Positions 1 through 10,878 of a stretch of 64,000 bases of DNA are shown piece by piece (within the stretch, counting starts at the first letter, position 1; the number at the start of each line of letters is the position of its first letter). The stretch lies in contig JAJEKV010000149.1 of the NCBI GenBank assembly GCA_021234155.1, positions 1,303,031 through 1,367,030 on the forward strand. Reading direction: 5' to 3'. Source of the DNA: Isoetes taiwanensis (lineage: Eukaryota; Streptophyta; Lycopodiopsida; Isoetales; Isoetaceae). The position numbers and the translations under genes are program-made. The notes under the pieces were generated by a model that saw only the letters and a program-made list of their open reading frames with translations, searched no databases and was not told the origin of the DNA.

Positions 1-1570
1 ATGACTTGCACGTGGACTTGCATGCAACTTGGTGAACCCAAGGATGGACGATTCAAAGAAAAACTGCACAAGAGAACAACTCCAGAGGAGTATAGCCAAA
101 GGAATCGCGCCGCGACCTCAAGAGACGCCCAAAAATAGCTTCAAGTATCATGAAGGGGAACAATTACCGCCCGAGAACAAGATCGAAGCGCAATCCTAAA
201 TGTCGAAGCATCAACGCGACCAGCACACCCTTAGTTAGAATGTGATGCAAAGCGTGTTGTGCCATAGCCGACAAACATCGGAGGGCCCAAGTATATCAAC
301 AAGTTACCCCGGAGTATGAGCTGACGTACAAATAGGAGGATATAGATCATCAACACCATTGCACCGGAGGAACACCGATGACATTGCCAAGGAGTAGGTA
401 CTCGAAGGGAGGCACAAGGGGGAACTAATAGCTCTAGTAGTAATTGTAATTATGTAAGCCATATGCTTTGCATATATAGTTCCCTTGTTATTCCTTCCCT
501 CCCATAGCGTAACAGATCAAAGGAAGAGATGTCAGGCAATTGCAGGGGTGAAGCAATCAACATCCTCAACACTCTTCGGGCAACACGATAACGACAAAAG
601 GACTCGACGTATGAGACATCGATGGAGTCGAAGAAACAATATCGGATACAGAGTCGTTAGCTGCCAAGACAAAGAGTTCAAGATGAAAGATCTTTTTCAA
701 CGGCGCCACCTTCAGGCTTTTGAAAAGCGGCATGGAAGATTTCAAGTGATCAACTACACCATCAAGCCACCAGCAATGAGAGGCTTCTAACAAACAAAGT
801 CAACCTCTACATCAAAGAGGAGCCACCGTCAAGGGGATTGAAGTATCGAGCGACTCGGAAGAATGTTACCTTGCTGCTTCAAGCAAGCAACGAGTGGATG
901 AGCTTCTAGCAAGCTCGAGGATCTAAGGCCATGGGGCCTAGTAGGTTAAATGTAGGGATGGTAACATCCATATTGGGATTAGAAGGCATTCTTAGATATT
1001 CTCGCCGAAAGGATTGCCCCAATATTGAGCTAAGCGTCAAGTATTGGGAAGGAAACGCATAGGAGTAACTAAAATTATACACGATTGTTAACAGACATCC
1101 AACATATTGAAACCACTTGGTGAGATTGATCACCTCGCTAAGAAGGAATCATTACAAGGATAATTGTTGACCATGTATAAATCTAGTACCTCCAAAAGAA
1201 TAATCCAACCGAAAGAAAAGAAGTAATCTAACAAGTCCGGCCAACTTGTTACGATGACATCAATTCGATTGGTAGGAATATTTCAAGAGTTTAAATAACT
1301 AAGAAAGGGGGAATCTCTAGAATATAAAAGAATAATACATGTAAGGTAGATCTAAAATAAGAATTATAGTAATCAAATAGTCTTTTGAGACAAAAGGAAT
1401 TGTCATGATGACAAAACCTTGTGGTTTGGAATCGTTCTAACTAAGTAGGTAACCCGTAACTATATTGAAAAAAAATGATAACATAATATGTGCATCCATC
1501 TTAGATGGTTATATATGTTAGCTAAGGCTAGTAAATTAATGCGCTAAGTAAGAAGCGTATAACCTCTTAA
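1..1570. other. unassigned repeat-like DNA upstream of the Copia remnant
   Basis: I see no recognisable coding region here. Short open frames of about 75-100 codons on both strands have no family motif. The gag and protease parts expected 5' of a Copia integrase are not recognisable, so this stretch is either a different sequence joined to a truncated element or a very decayed 5' part. A TATA-like stretch lies near 470-480. Confidence 0.4.
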
Positions 1571-1585
1571 GGGGAGAGAATAGAT

Positions 1586-2386
1586 ATGACGTTGTGTACA
1601 ACGTCATTGAAGGGGTGCATGTTAGGGAAACATCCCAGACTTAGCTTCAAGAAATCTACAAAAAGAGCACGAGGGATTCTGGATCTTATCTATACAGATT
1701 TATGTGGGCCTATTAACATTACAAGCCTGACTGGAAAAAGGTTCTTTATTACTTTTATTGATGACTTCTCAAGGAAGACAAAATGCTATATTCTCAGACA
1801 CAAAGACCAAGCATTTGATGCATACAAAATATTTGAGCAAGAAGTTGAACGAGAAACTGGGAGGAAAATCAAATGCATTAGATCAGACAGGGGTGGAGAA
1901 TTTTTATCAGGAGAGTTTAACAAATACTGCAAAAACAAAGGGATAAGAAGACAAATAACGTGTAGATACACTCCTCAACAAAATGGAATTGCTGAGAGAA
2001 AGAATAGAACCATTTTAGATGCTGTCAGGTCCATGCTTAAGCAATCAGGGATGCCAAATTATTTATGGAATGAAGCAGTAAAAACAGCAGTAATGATCCA
2101 AAATAAGCTTCCTCTAGCCTCCATAAAAGGTATGACACCAGAAGAAATGTGGGATGGGCACAAACCTTCCTATGACAGGTTTAAAATCTATGGATGTCTT
2201 GCTTATGTGCATGTTCCAAAGGAAATGAGGAGGAAACTTGATGACAGGTCAATCAAATGTTATCTTGCAGGCTATGACGAGCAGTCTAAAGGATATAGGT
2301 TATTTGATGCAAATAAAAAACAAATTCTGATAAGTAGAGATGTGGTCTTTGATGAGATCATGTGTCTACAAAGACAGGAATATTAG
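1586..2386 (+). pseudogene. Copia integrase core (266-codon open frame)
   Basis: This frame encodes the retroviral-type integrase core, which joins element cDNA to host DNA. The DD35E triad is visible in this frame at Asp38 (YTDLCGP), Asp101 (SDRGGEF) and Glu137 (NGIAERKNRT), with exactly 35 residues between the last two. The GKR-FFITFIDDFSR stretch and the downstream LPLASIKGMTPEEMW and GCLAYVHVP blocks are typical of Copia. The N-terminal HHCC zinc finger is largely missing; only GCMLGKH remains at the start. The frame stops at 2386 and the element continues in another frame. I treat it as a fragment of the pol polyprotein, although the catalytic residues survive. Confidence 0.9.
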
Positions 2387-2640
2387 TTCAAAGACCAATG
2401 AGTCAAAAAAGGAAAATGATAAGCTACAAAAGGAGGTGCACTTTCAGAACACAGAAGATTATGAACCAGATGGTGAATTAAACGAGAGTGATACACAGGG
2501 TCAAACAATGCAAGGGGAAATAGAACAGGCAGAACAACTGTTGCAAGGGGAAGCTGAAGGCCATAATACTGAGGGGATTCAAAAAGAAAGTCAGACATTA
2601 GCAAAGGACAAAGGAAGAAGGAAAACAGAGATAGAATATG
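2387..2640 (+). pseudogene. Copia integrase-RT linker, acidic and Gln/Glu-rich
   Basis: An open frame from about 2340 to 2651 overlaps the integrase end and encodes a hydrophilic segment rich in Glu, Gln, Asn and Lys (for example EIEQAEQLLQGEAEG). Copia polyproteins have such a variable linker between the integrase and the reverse transcriptase. It is in a different frame from the integrase, so a frameshift lies near 2380. It ends where the first foreign insert begins. Confidence 0.6.
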
Positions 2641-5164
2641 TAGCATTATAACAGGGGGTTTTTTTGTGTTTTTGTTACTGTTTTCTCTAAGGTTTTCATA
2701 TGATTTGGTGGCTGTATTCATCCAAGTGTACTAAATAGTATTTCTAGAGTGCACCCTTTTGCTAGCCGTTGATTTTAGAAAAGGGGGCAAATCCCGTGGT
2801 GGCTTTTTTTGTGGTGGGTGTGAATATCCTCCCATTAGTTTTAGGGTTTTTTTTAGGGTTGTGTGGATTAGTCTTTTAGGGTTTTTTTGGAGGCTTGCTC
2901 TTCAATCCAGAAGAGATGAGATTGGGGTGTCATTTTTGAGAATTGGGGTGTCATTTTTGAGCAGAATGCCGAGCGCGTGCACAGGTGGAACGGTTAAAGG
3001 AAGCACTGCTGATACAGAAACAAAAAGGTTTGGAGCCCCTAGCATGGTCCTTCTCATAGCAGGGGATTTGATACGGAGTTAAGCAAAGAGGGGAAAACCC
3101 AACAGGAATCAATAGAGCCTTACCTAAATGCCGTAAATCCTCTGGCAGAAGCAGATCAACGCGAACACAGTTTTTAGATCTGATAGCGACCACCAGCGAT
3201 TAAAGCATACAGAGATTCGCTTACCAATAGATATCTATAGAGACAGGGTCGCAAATGGATGCCTCCTTGCTCTTTGCGTTTGCTAAAACTAGTCTCATCA
3301 GCATAGCTTTTCTAGTTGATCCTTGCTCCCCGATCACTATTGCAGCTGCTGGTCTCTTTCGTATATAAGAATCATCATTTACCTGTGATTCTGTCTGCAG
3401 AAGCAGAGATTGCTGAATTGAGGCAAAGATTGGATGCTTCAGATAGGTATGGTTCATAGTGACAAAATTTAGCATCCAGCTATTTTGGCGATATAAAATC
3501 CTGTTGTCATGCCAGGGCAATTCTTGAGCTAAGTGAAACCCTGAAGGCTAAGAATGAGGAGGCCGAAGCATTTCTATCGGAGATTGAGGTACTCTGTAGT
3601 TAGTTCTCATCTGTACATCCATCTTAGTATTGTTCTGATGCATTAGAAATCTATTTATATATGTTTAGACGATTGGACAAGCTTATGAGGATATGCAGAC
3701 ACAAAATCAGAGATTCCTACAACAAATATCTGAGCGAGACGATTACAATACAAAGGCAAGCATTTGATATGTAATATTACTTATTCGTTTATGCTTATAA
3801 CATATCTCAACATTAAGGAATTGCCTAAAAACAGCTTGTCTCAGAGAGCCTTAAGGCAAAACAGCTACAAGCATCTCTCATTGCAGAGAAGCAACTCATG
3901 GCAGTTGTTGTTGCTTTCATCACTTTGTAAATGCTGGATTTTGTCTTCTTAGCTTTGCTTCATGTTGTTGGGTGCCACTGAAACACGAATCTGGCATTAT
4001 ATGTAACAAGAAGTGCATTGTTTTCTGTGGTGCATTGTTTTGCTGTTGTTTTTGGATATCTTAAAAGTCTTTCTGTTTTGGATGATGATCATAAATCAAT
4101 TGCTGAAATGCCACTTCAACCGCTGCAGATTTTTTGTGGACGGGCACCAAGCGGTGTTATAACACGTGAGATTTAGTATTTTGTAGTAGCAACCTGTAAA
4201 ACTGGTGGTTGTATATCTCTGGCCTTAAAACACAACTCCAGTTGGTTGTCCTTCTCTTGCTGGTTCATGCCTAAGTTCGATTTCCTATGAAAATGAGTAG
4301 ATAATGATAGGGACCTGTTTTTCACATATATAAGTTTGTTAACAAAATATAATGCTGCAATCACCATGTGGCTCTTTTGTGGAATATTTCAAGTCTAAGT
4401 ATATAGTATTTCCTTTTAGTGGGCACTAATATCTTACTAACATTACCATAGCAAGATTGCATAACACCAATTGGAGGAAGCCTCACATGTCTGTAATAAT
4501 AAGCATAATGCTTTTAGCACATAGGACAACCAAGAGACTCTTCAAGTGGACAATAGCATCATACTGGTAGCTGACTAGTTTGTTGCCAAGAGAAGTTTGC
4601 ATCATACCAATTTCAAACGTTCTTGTATGTACCTCATGTAAGAGTATCACCATATTCTTACAGTTGGTTATTTTTTAGCACTTATGTACTTACATAAACA
4701 TCCTCTATAGTGTATATTTCTTGGCACTTACATACTTACATAAACTGGCCCATAAAGTTTACCTATGTTTGCTTTAGTTAGGGCCCGAAGGGCCCAAATT
4801 TTTTTTTAATACAACAATCAACACACAACTACCATTAACATTATTAACACAAACCATTGCATTTAACACATTTAAATTAAAATCCCCCTTAAACCCCCTT
4901 TGGTTTGGGTGCATATTCACACGAGGGGTTACGTAGGGCAGCGAGAGCCCCAAAAATATATTTACAATACATGTACAAAATTAACACCATTAAGTACATT
5001 ATCTCAAACCTTATAGTATTTTGCAAACCTTAATATACAGTATACAAAAACTTGTACATGCATACCCCACAAACGAGGATCGCTATATACGGTCCAGATC
5101 TTGGAATAAAGGGCAAATATGCCCATCCGACAGCTCTCGTTGCTCTCGTTGCTCAGGGAACAAC
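2635..5164. mobile_element. insert 1 in the Copia element; carries HUB-like exons
   Basis: This segment separates the Copia linker from its RT. Its left end (ATATGTAGCAT, then ATAACAGGGGG and a T-rich stretch) recurs at 5670 in insert 2. Its right part (about 4780-5155, from GGGCCC...CCC and a T-run, through CCTTTGGTTTGGGTGCATAT, to CAGCTCTCGTTGC) recurs at about 6690-7130. Shared ends with different middles mark a non-autonomous element family. I see no transposase and cannot assign the superfamily. The middle holds exon pieces of a HUB1/HUB2-like gene at 3401-3930. The rest (3931-4780) is non-coding. Confidence 0.65.
3401..3930 (+). pseudogene. captured fragment of a HUB1/HUB2 (BRE1-like) H2B ubiquitin ligase gene
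   Basis: Four exon-like pieces follow one another: 3401-3446 (AEIAELRQRLDASD), 3516-3588 (AILELSETLKAKNEEAEAFL), 3669-3755 (TIGQAYEDMQTQNQRFLQQI, then SERDDYNTK) and 3835-about 3904 (LVSESLKAKQLQASL). Together they match the coiled-coil region of plant HUB1/HUB2, RING E3 ligases that monoubiquitinate histone H2B; the TIGQAYEDMQTQNQ and ERDDYN blocks are diagnostic from my knowledge of the family. Introns have AG acceptors; two donors are GT and the third is GC (AAG|GCAAGC). Reading on past 3904 meets a stop at about 3930. There is no RING domain, so this is a gene piece carried by the surrounding insert, not a working gene. Confidence 0.75.
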
Positions 5165-5667
5165 TGGATATTGGCTCATCAGAATATGGGAGAACAGATC
5201 ATGGCAAAAGTAGAAGAATAAACAAAGAGGCAATAGACATTAATTATGTACTTGCTTTACTAGAACCCACCATTCCTCTAAGTTATGAAGAAGCCATTAA
5301 ATCAGGATATTCTGAAAAATGGAAGCAGGCCATGTGGGAAGAAATGCAAGCATTTGCAAGAACAAACACCTATGATGTAGTTGAGAAACCAAAGGACAAA
5401 AATGTTGTTGGGAGCAAATAGATTTATAAACTAAAAACATGTTTAAATGGTGAATTAAAGTTCAAGGCTCGACTTGTGGCACAGGGATTCACACAAAGGA
5501 AAGGAATGGATTATGAAGAGACATTCTCTCCAATAGTCAAACTAACGAGCATAAGAATTCTGCTAGCATTTGCAAATGCAAACTGCCTGGAAGTACATCA
5601 CATGGATGTAAGTACTGCATTCTTAAATGCTGAGCTTGATGAGGAAGTTTACATGAGACAAGCAATA
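5165..5667 (+). pseudogene. Copia reverse transcriptase, N-terminal half
   Basis: The translation contains the Copia RT opening: SYEEAIKS, then KWKQAMWEEM, then KARLVAQGFTQRKGMDYEET and HHMDVSTAFLNAELDEEVYM, ending at MRQ. An in-frame TAG at 5419-5421 replaces the conserved Trp expected before IYKLK. At 5668 the sequence switches into insert 2, and RT resumes at about 7324. Confidence 0.9.
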
Positions 5668-5821
5668 TGTAGCATAATAACAGGGGGGTTTCTTTGTGTT
5701 TTTGTACGCTTTTCACTAAGGTTTTCCTATAATTTCGTGATGTATTCAAATGGATGTACTAATGCGTACATCTAGAGTGCACCATTTCTGAGCCATTGAT
5801 TTTAGCCTTTTTTTTTTCCAA

Positions 5822-6030
5822 TGGTCAACAACCAATGGCTTACAACAAAAGCCCTTTTTTTGTGCGTGTGGTGCATAATGGTCAACAACCACAACAAAAG
5901 CCCTTTTTTTGTGCGTGTGGTGCATAATGGTCAACAACCAATGGCTCACAACAAAAGCCCTTTTTTTGTGCGTGTGGTGCATAATGGTCAAAACCAATGG
6001 CTCACAACAAAAGCCCTCTTTTTGTGGGCT
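5822..6030. repeat. minisatellite, about four units of 45-58 bp
   Basis: Four tandem units each contain GGTCAACAACC, an ACAACAAAAGCCC block, a T-run and GTGCGTGTGGTGCATAAT. The second unit lacks about ten bases and the fourth diverges after the T-run. It lies wholly inside insert 2. Confidence 0.85.
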
Positions 6031-6756
6031 TGAAGGGCGCATGTAGTGCAGTTTCCCCGTCGGCAACACATTTCTTATCATAACTTTTGATCCAGAGCTC
6101 TGTTTGAGATGATTTTTATTGCGTTGGAAAGCTCTCTCCGAGATCTTTTTGATGGTGTATGATATGGATATGTTTGGTTAAGTTATCTATGCTAAAACAG
6201 CAATTTCGCGGCCGGGTTTGGTAGGCTTTCACATCCTACCAGCTGATTAATACAGGATTGCGCTATTGGATATTGTTTTATGGCTCATTCCGAATGAAGT
6301 TTGCAAAAAATTACCATGCATTTTTAGATTTTGAGGCAGTTATTAAGCAAATTCCAAGGCTTCTAGATCCTTGTGCTAACAAGCAGAAAAGTTTTCCACT
6401 TTGGTTTCTCATTACAAGAATCCATGGAGGCCAAAGGTCGGCCGTTAAATTCCAGTTGAAAAAATGTTTGTGTATGGGTGTTGCAAACTTTATGACTTTC
6501 TAATAATGGGATCAATCCGCTCTATCTTTATGGTAACTTTTACTTATGTTCTATTTTTTTATTGTGATGAAATTCAAAAGCTACAGTGTGATGAAAGCCT
6601 CGGAATTCTAGTTTTTTTCGGGTTTGAATTCTAAAATTTTTGTCACACCGGGGGTGTGGGGAGGGGGAGGGACGTCCTTAAGGCCCTCGGGGGGCCAAAA
6701 TTTTTTTTTTTTTTGCAACACAAACCATTAACATCCAAAGATATAAAAATTAAATC

Positions 6757-7323
6757 CCCCAACACATAACAACCAACACATAACAACCATTGACATTAAC
6801 AACCAACACATAACTACCATTGACATTAATTAACACAATCATTGGGTCAAACACATTTAAATTAAAATCCCCCTTAAACCCCCTTTGGTTTGGGTGCATA
6901 TTCACACGGGGGTGACATACATAGGCAAATGAGCCCTCATAATTGTATTTTGCACGTACAAAATCAACATCATATAGTATTCTGCTTGAAATCTTATAGT
7001 ATTTTGTGAATCTTGTTATACAGTATAGCAAATTTTGTACTTGCATACCCCACAAACGAGAAACTTTACGTACGGTGTAGATTAAGGAATAAGGGATGAA
7101 TATGCCTATCCAACAGCTCTCGTTGCCCGGAGTCACCCCCCGTGTGAATATGCACCCAAACCAAAGGGGGTTTAAGGGGGATTTTAATTTAAATGTGTTG
7201 GACCCAATAGTTGTGTTAATTAATGTCAATGGTAGTTATGTGTTGGTTGTTAATGTCAATGGTTGTTATGTGTTGGTTGTTATGTGTTGGTTGTTAATGT
7301 CAATGGTTGTTATGTGTTGGTTG
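6757..7323. repeat. inverted duplication, arms about 160-190 bp
   Basis: The left arm runs from the CAACACATAACAACC repeats through CCCCCTTAAACCCCC to CATATTCACACGGGGG (about 6757-6915). The right arm at about 7134-7323 is its near-exact reverse complement, with one extra copy of the short internal repeat. About 215 bp lie between them. Confidence 0.85.
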
Positions 7324-8430
7324 TTTTGAAGTAACAAGAAGACATGGTGTGGAAACTCAAACGAACAGTCTATGGATTAAAACAGTCCCCAAGGATGTGG
7401 TACAATTGTATTGATCAGTATCTGCAAGAACAAGGATTTAAAAAATTTCTAAATGATGGAAATATTCATACCTTGAACAGGAGAAATCAATTTTTCATTA
7501 TTGCATTATATGTGGATGACAATATTATGGTTCCAAGTGATCCAGAGATATTAGAGTATTGCAAGCAAATTCTTAAGGACAAGTTTCAAATGACAGATCT
7601 AGGGCAGTTGAAAAAATTCATAGGAATGGAAGTAAGCAGATATATGCATGACAAAAGACTGACTATTACACAAAAAGGGAATACTGAAGGTATGCTCAAA
7701 AGGTTTAATATGACAGATTGCGAAGTGTCAAAAACACCAATAGTACAAGGACTTAAACTGTCCTCAGACATGAGTCCAAAGACAATGGCAGAACAGGAAC
7801 AAATGGAAAGAGTACCATATAGAGAATTGATAGGTTGTTTGCTTTTTGTATCCAATAGTACCAGACCAGATATTTCATTCACTGTGAGCCTTCTAAGCAG
7901 ATTTACAAACAATCCAGGATACCAACATTGGGCAGTAGCAAAACTTTTTCTCACAGGGTATGCTGATGCAGATTGGGGAAGTGACATTGACTCTAGAAAG
8001 TCAACTTCTGGATATTGTCTCATGATAGGTGGAGCCACAGTTGCTTGGAAAAGCAAAAAACAATCATGTGTGGCAATGTCTACAGCAGAAGCATAATATA
8101 ACTCTACATCTTTGGCTGCTAAAGAAATAGCTTGGGTAAGGCGTTTGCTAGATGAATTGAAAATTTATCAGAATGAGCCAACCATATTATTTTCAGACAG
8201 CATGAACTGTATTGCCATTACTAGGAATCCAGTATTACATCAGAGAAACAAGCATATAAAACTACATGTTCATTTTGTCAGGGATCTGGTTGCAAAGGGA
8301 GTCATAACATTGGATACATCAAGACAAATGATCAAACTGCAGACATTCTAACCAAAAGTTTATCAGAAGTCAAGTTCACAAAATTCAAACAAAGTCTGGG
8401 AATATTAAAAGAGCTACAGGAAAAAAGGGT
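7324..8430 (+). pseudogene. Copia reverse transcriptase C-terminal half and RNase H
   Basis: RT resumes with TVYGLKQSPRMWY and has the catalytic YVDD at 7509-7520, then the DLGQLKKFIGMEV block. RNase H follows with GYADADWGSD, SRKSTSGYC and QSCVAMSTAEA. Damage is clear. About 35 residues usually found between QHWAVAK and the YADADW block are missing. AEAEY reads AEA-stop at about 8094-8096. A one-base shift separates the SRQMIK frame from the terminal DQTADILTKSL motif near 8325-8360. Confidence 0.9.
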
Positions 8431-8631
8431 GAAGGTTGACTAAGGGATTTTATCTTCCCTATTGCAAAATAGCAAGGTTGTGTAAAATAAAAGGGGTAAA
8501 CTTAAGAAGCTTGTCTCCCTGATACTCCCTTTACAGAATGAGCTGAGCAGGAAGTTGAGTTAAAGGATTTTATCTTCCTTAAGTTTAGAAACAGCCTTGA
8601 TAACAGAAATGAGCTTTAGCATGAAAGGGGA

Positions 8632-9150
8632 ATGTAGAAAAAGATCATGGTAAAGTTGAAGATGCCAAGTGCATATGAACAGATACATTGCATGAAGGGG
8701 TAAGCTAAATTTAAAGGTTAAGTTCATGGTAAGTTTATTCTTTTCGGAGGGGTAACCTTAACCATTGCATAATTGAATTATTTATAGCAAAGGAAATATA
8801 GAAGCAAAGGTTCGTTTTGGAGGCAAATTCAATTATGAATATGGCAAGTCCGGAGATCAGTGAAGCGACCGATGCTCCTAATCGACCGAATCCATACCAG
8901 GCGGTTGGATTTGGCCCTATAAATTGAAAAAGCAGAATGATGAAATGGCTAGAGTGATAGGATATAGCTCATTCGATATGAGGCTTGGGCTCTCGAAATG
9001 TTGCTTGCAATAATGCCAATGGTTCATACCATTGAACTTGATAGCTTGAAATAATCATATTGTTATATGATTATCTATATTGTTATATGCTTTGAAGTTA
9101 ACTATATTGTCTAGTTAGTTCATGATTGATTAATTGAAGATCTCTGCACT
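8632..9150. other. possible Copia 3' LTR remnant and spacer
   Basis: The sequence begins TGTAGAAAAAG directly after the polypurine tract, as a Copia LTR would. Without a 5' LTR to compare, the far end cannot be placed. No coding sequence was seen. Confidence 0.35.
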
Positions 9151-10015
9151 TATATTATCATTATCTTTTCACAACTTTGGGTGCTCTAGTGCGGCTATCT
9201 ACACTTTCTCTTTCAAATAATCCATTTGGTGATATTCCTAGTGAATTTGGTAATTGCACTGCTCTTTCTGTTCTAGAAATAGAACACACCAAGATAGAGG
9301 GGCCTGTACCAAAGGAGATTGGAAATCTTTCAAGTTTGCAGAAAATCTTGAACGACAATGCACTGTCAGGCAACATACCTGAGGCGCTTGTTGGTTATAA
9401 GAGGCTTATATACCTGGACCGTGGAAACAATCAGCTGGATGGTTCTATTCCTTATGAGCTAGGGTTGTTGACACAGCTTATTGAGCTACACTTGGAAAGA
9501 AATTCCTTGGGCAGTTATATCCCCTTGACACTTGCCAAGCTTGTTAATTTGCAGGTGCTTGATCTTTCAAGAAACAACCTCACGAGAGTCATTCCTTTCG
9601 AGCTTGGGAATCTAACCCCCCTCAAGGTGTTTGATGTTGCAAATAACAAGCTGAAAGGCAATCTTCCTTCTTCTCTTGGGAAAAAATTGGTTCTAATTCA
9701 TTTGAACATAATCCTCATTTATGTGGCAGACCACTGGGAAGTTGTTTTCGGAAGCGTGAGGTTCGTCTCAGCAGAACTACCATTGTAATTATTGTGGTGG
9801 GCCTTGGAGTTCTATTTTATGTTTGCAGTTCTGTCATATGTATTCTATGCTGCTATATCTCCAGACCAAAGAGACCACCAAGGAAAGTGACCATTTATCA
9901 ACCCAATGAAAACCAGCCAATGCAGCACATCATTGCATTGGGAATAGCTACAGTCTTGGCATTCCTTCATACTCAGTGCTCTCCTCCTATTGTACATGGG
10001 GATGTGACTTGAACT
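9151..10015 (+). pseudogene. LRR receptor-like kinase fragment, frameshifted and internally deleted
   Basis: The first part (9177 to about 9690) encodes six to seven extracellular leucine-rich repeats with the plant pattern, for example IPSEFGNCTALSVLEI and IPYELGLLTQLIELHLERN. Near 9690 a frameshift occurs. The next frame gives the C-terminal cap NPHLCGRPLGSC, then a transmembrane segment (TIVIIVVGLGVLFYVC), then a basic stop-transfer region. It then jumps to IALGIATVLAFLHTQCSPP followed by IVHGDV, which is the kinase catalytic-loop region. The N-lobe of the kinase is missing, and HRD is altered to HGD. The open frame ends at 10012. This is a decayed gene piece, not a functional receptor. 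Confidence 0.8.
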
Positions 10016-10148
10016 TCAAGTCGAGACTTGTACATCATAGTGTATAATATGCTTCTAGATGCATTTGTGTTCTATTACGGCGGTTTATTTGCTTGCATGC
10101 GGTGGAATGGGTCTGAGATGGAAAATCTGTTGTTCATTTTCTTTGCAG

Positions 10149-10260
10149 GTAAATGACACAGTCAAGGAAGAAATTGTTGCTAATCAGCATTTGCTTCCAG
10201 CTGGAAGGAGCTTGTTTGCCATCAATGGTGGTTTAGTTAATGTGGAGACACTCCGGCATT
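10149..10260 (+). pseudogene. isolated exon of UDP-glucose:glycoprotein glucosyltransferase (UGGT)
   Basis: After a TTTGCAG acceptor, the frame reads VNDTVKEEIVANQHLLPAGR followed by SLFAINGGLVNVETL. This matches the N-terminal region of plant UGGT, the ER folding sensor that reglucosylates misfolded glycoproteins (family pattern roughly EEIVANQ...PPGKSL.ALNGALIN). No neighbouring UGGT exons were seen. It sits about 140 bp after the receptor kinase fragment on the same strand, so the two unrelated pieces are probably a chimera made by a mobile element. Confidence 0.65.
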
Positions 10261-10878
10261 TTCATGTATTTTCACCCTTTTTCTTCAATTTTATGTTTAA
10301 GAAGAAAATTTGCCAATCTCATTCATGAATAGAAGCATCTACTGTGTGCATGATGGGTCAGCTAATGAGGGACTTTAACACTATCAAAATAGTTAATCAA
10401 GCCAGCTATTAGGGTTTTAGACTCCCTGGAATGTTGGTCTTTGAAGTCTTCGAAAAATAATCCAAGCGTTGGAGAACATGGTCAATATTGCTACTCTATA
10501 AATACTGATCCCGTTAATTCTCTGCTTGATGAAGCATTTTTTGAGCTGAATGACTTCATATGCCTATAAAGCAAGAGAGATCTATTCCCAGAAGCTCATC
10601 AAATATTGAAACATGATTGGGTCCTGAAAAAGACAGCGAAAGCATTCCGCTTATATTTCATAATATACAGGACAAGTGAAAAGCAAGTGTTCTTCCCTTT
10701 CCACCATTCCTAAGTTGCAAAGATGCCAAAGCATTCGCTTGGTGCCATGGGTAACTGACATGGAGATATGCCTGGAAGGTTGTTGTACCATCTGCAAAGA
10801 CAAAGCTTTTAGGAGTCCCCTTTTAGATATTGACATGAATGAAGCATGGGATGAAATTATCTTAAATTTACAATTTAT
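10261..10878. other. intergenic DNA
   Basis: I see no gene here. Open frames on both strands are short and have no recognisable motif. Confidence 0.4.

Larger units (their letters stand above)
5668..7323. mobile_element. insert 2 in the Copia element, with a fold-back right end
   Basis: It breaks the RT between EEVYMRQ and the downstream VWKLKRTVYGLKQ. Its left end matches the left end of insert 1 and its right part (6690-7130) matches that of insert 1. It contains a four-unit minisatellite (5822-6030) and a stretch at about 6100-6190 related to the 180-bp LINE 5' units at 13.24 kb (GGAAAGCT...GAGATCTTT...GGTGTATGATA). An inverted duplication at the right end (about 6757-6915 against 7134-7323) could form a long hairpin. 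No protein gene was recognised; the open frames at 6750-7229 and 7096-7329 are only this inverted repeat read from both sides. Confidence 0.65.
1571..8631 (+). mobile_element. degenerate Ty1/Copia LTR retrotransposon, split by two insertions
   Basis: The order integrase, reverse transcriptase, RNase H is the Copia order. Integrase occupies 1586-2386, an acidic linker about 2387-2640, the first half of RT about 5165-5667, and the second half of RT plus RNase H about 7324-8430. Two foreign segments (about 2635-5164 and 5668-7323) interrupt it. A purine-rich run ending GAAAGGGGAA at about 8621-8631 is followed by TGTAGAAA, which fits a polypurine tract and the start of a 3' LTR. No 5' LTR, gag or protease was recognised. 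Nonsense codons, frameshifts and a deletion in RNase H show the copy is dead. Confidence 0.85.

Noticed and set aside
3221-3520. Minus-strand frame with RPAAAIVIGEQGSTRKAM, vaguely like a P-loop
   Set aside because: It lacks a proper GxxxxGK[ST] motif and overlaps the HUB exons on the other strand.
6750-7329. Matching proteins encoded on opposite strands
   Set aside because: They are the same inverted duplication read from both arms; the repeated VNVNGCYVLVV comes from a short DNA repeat.
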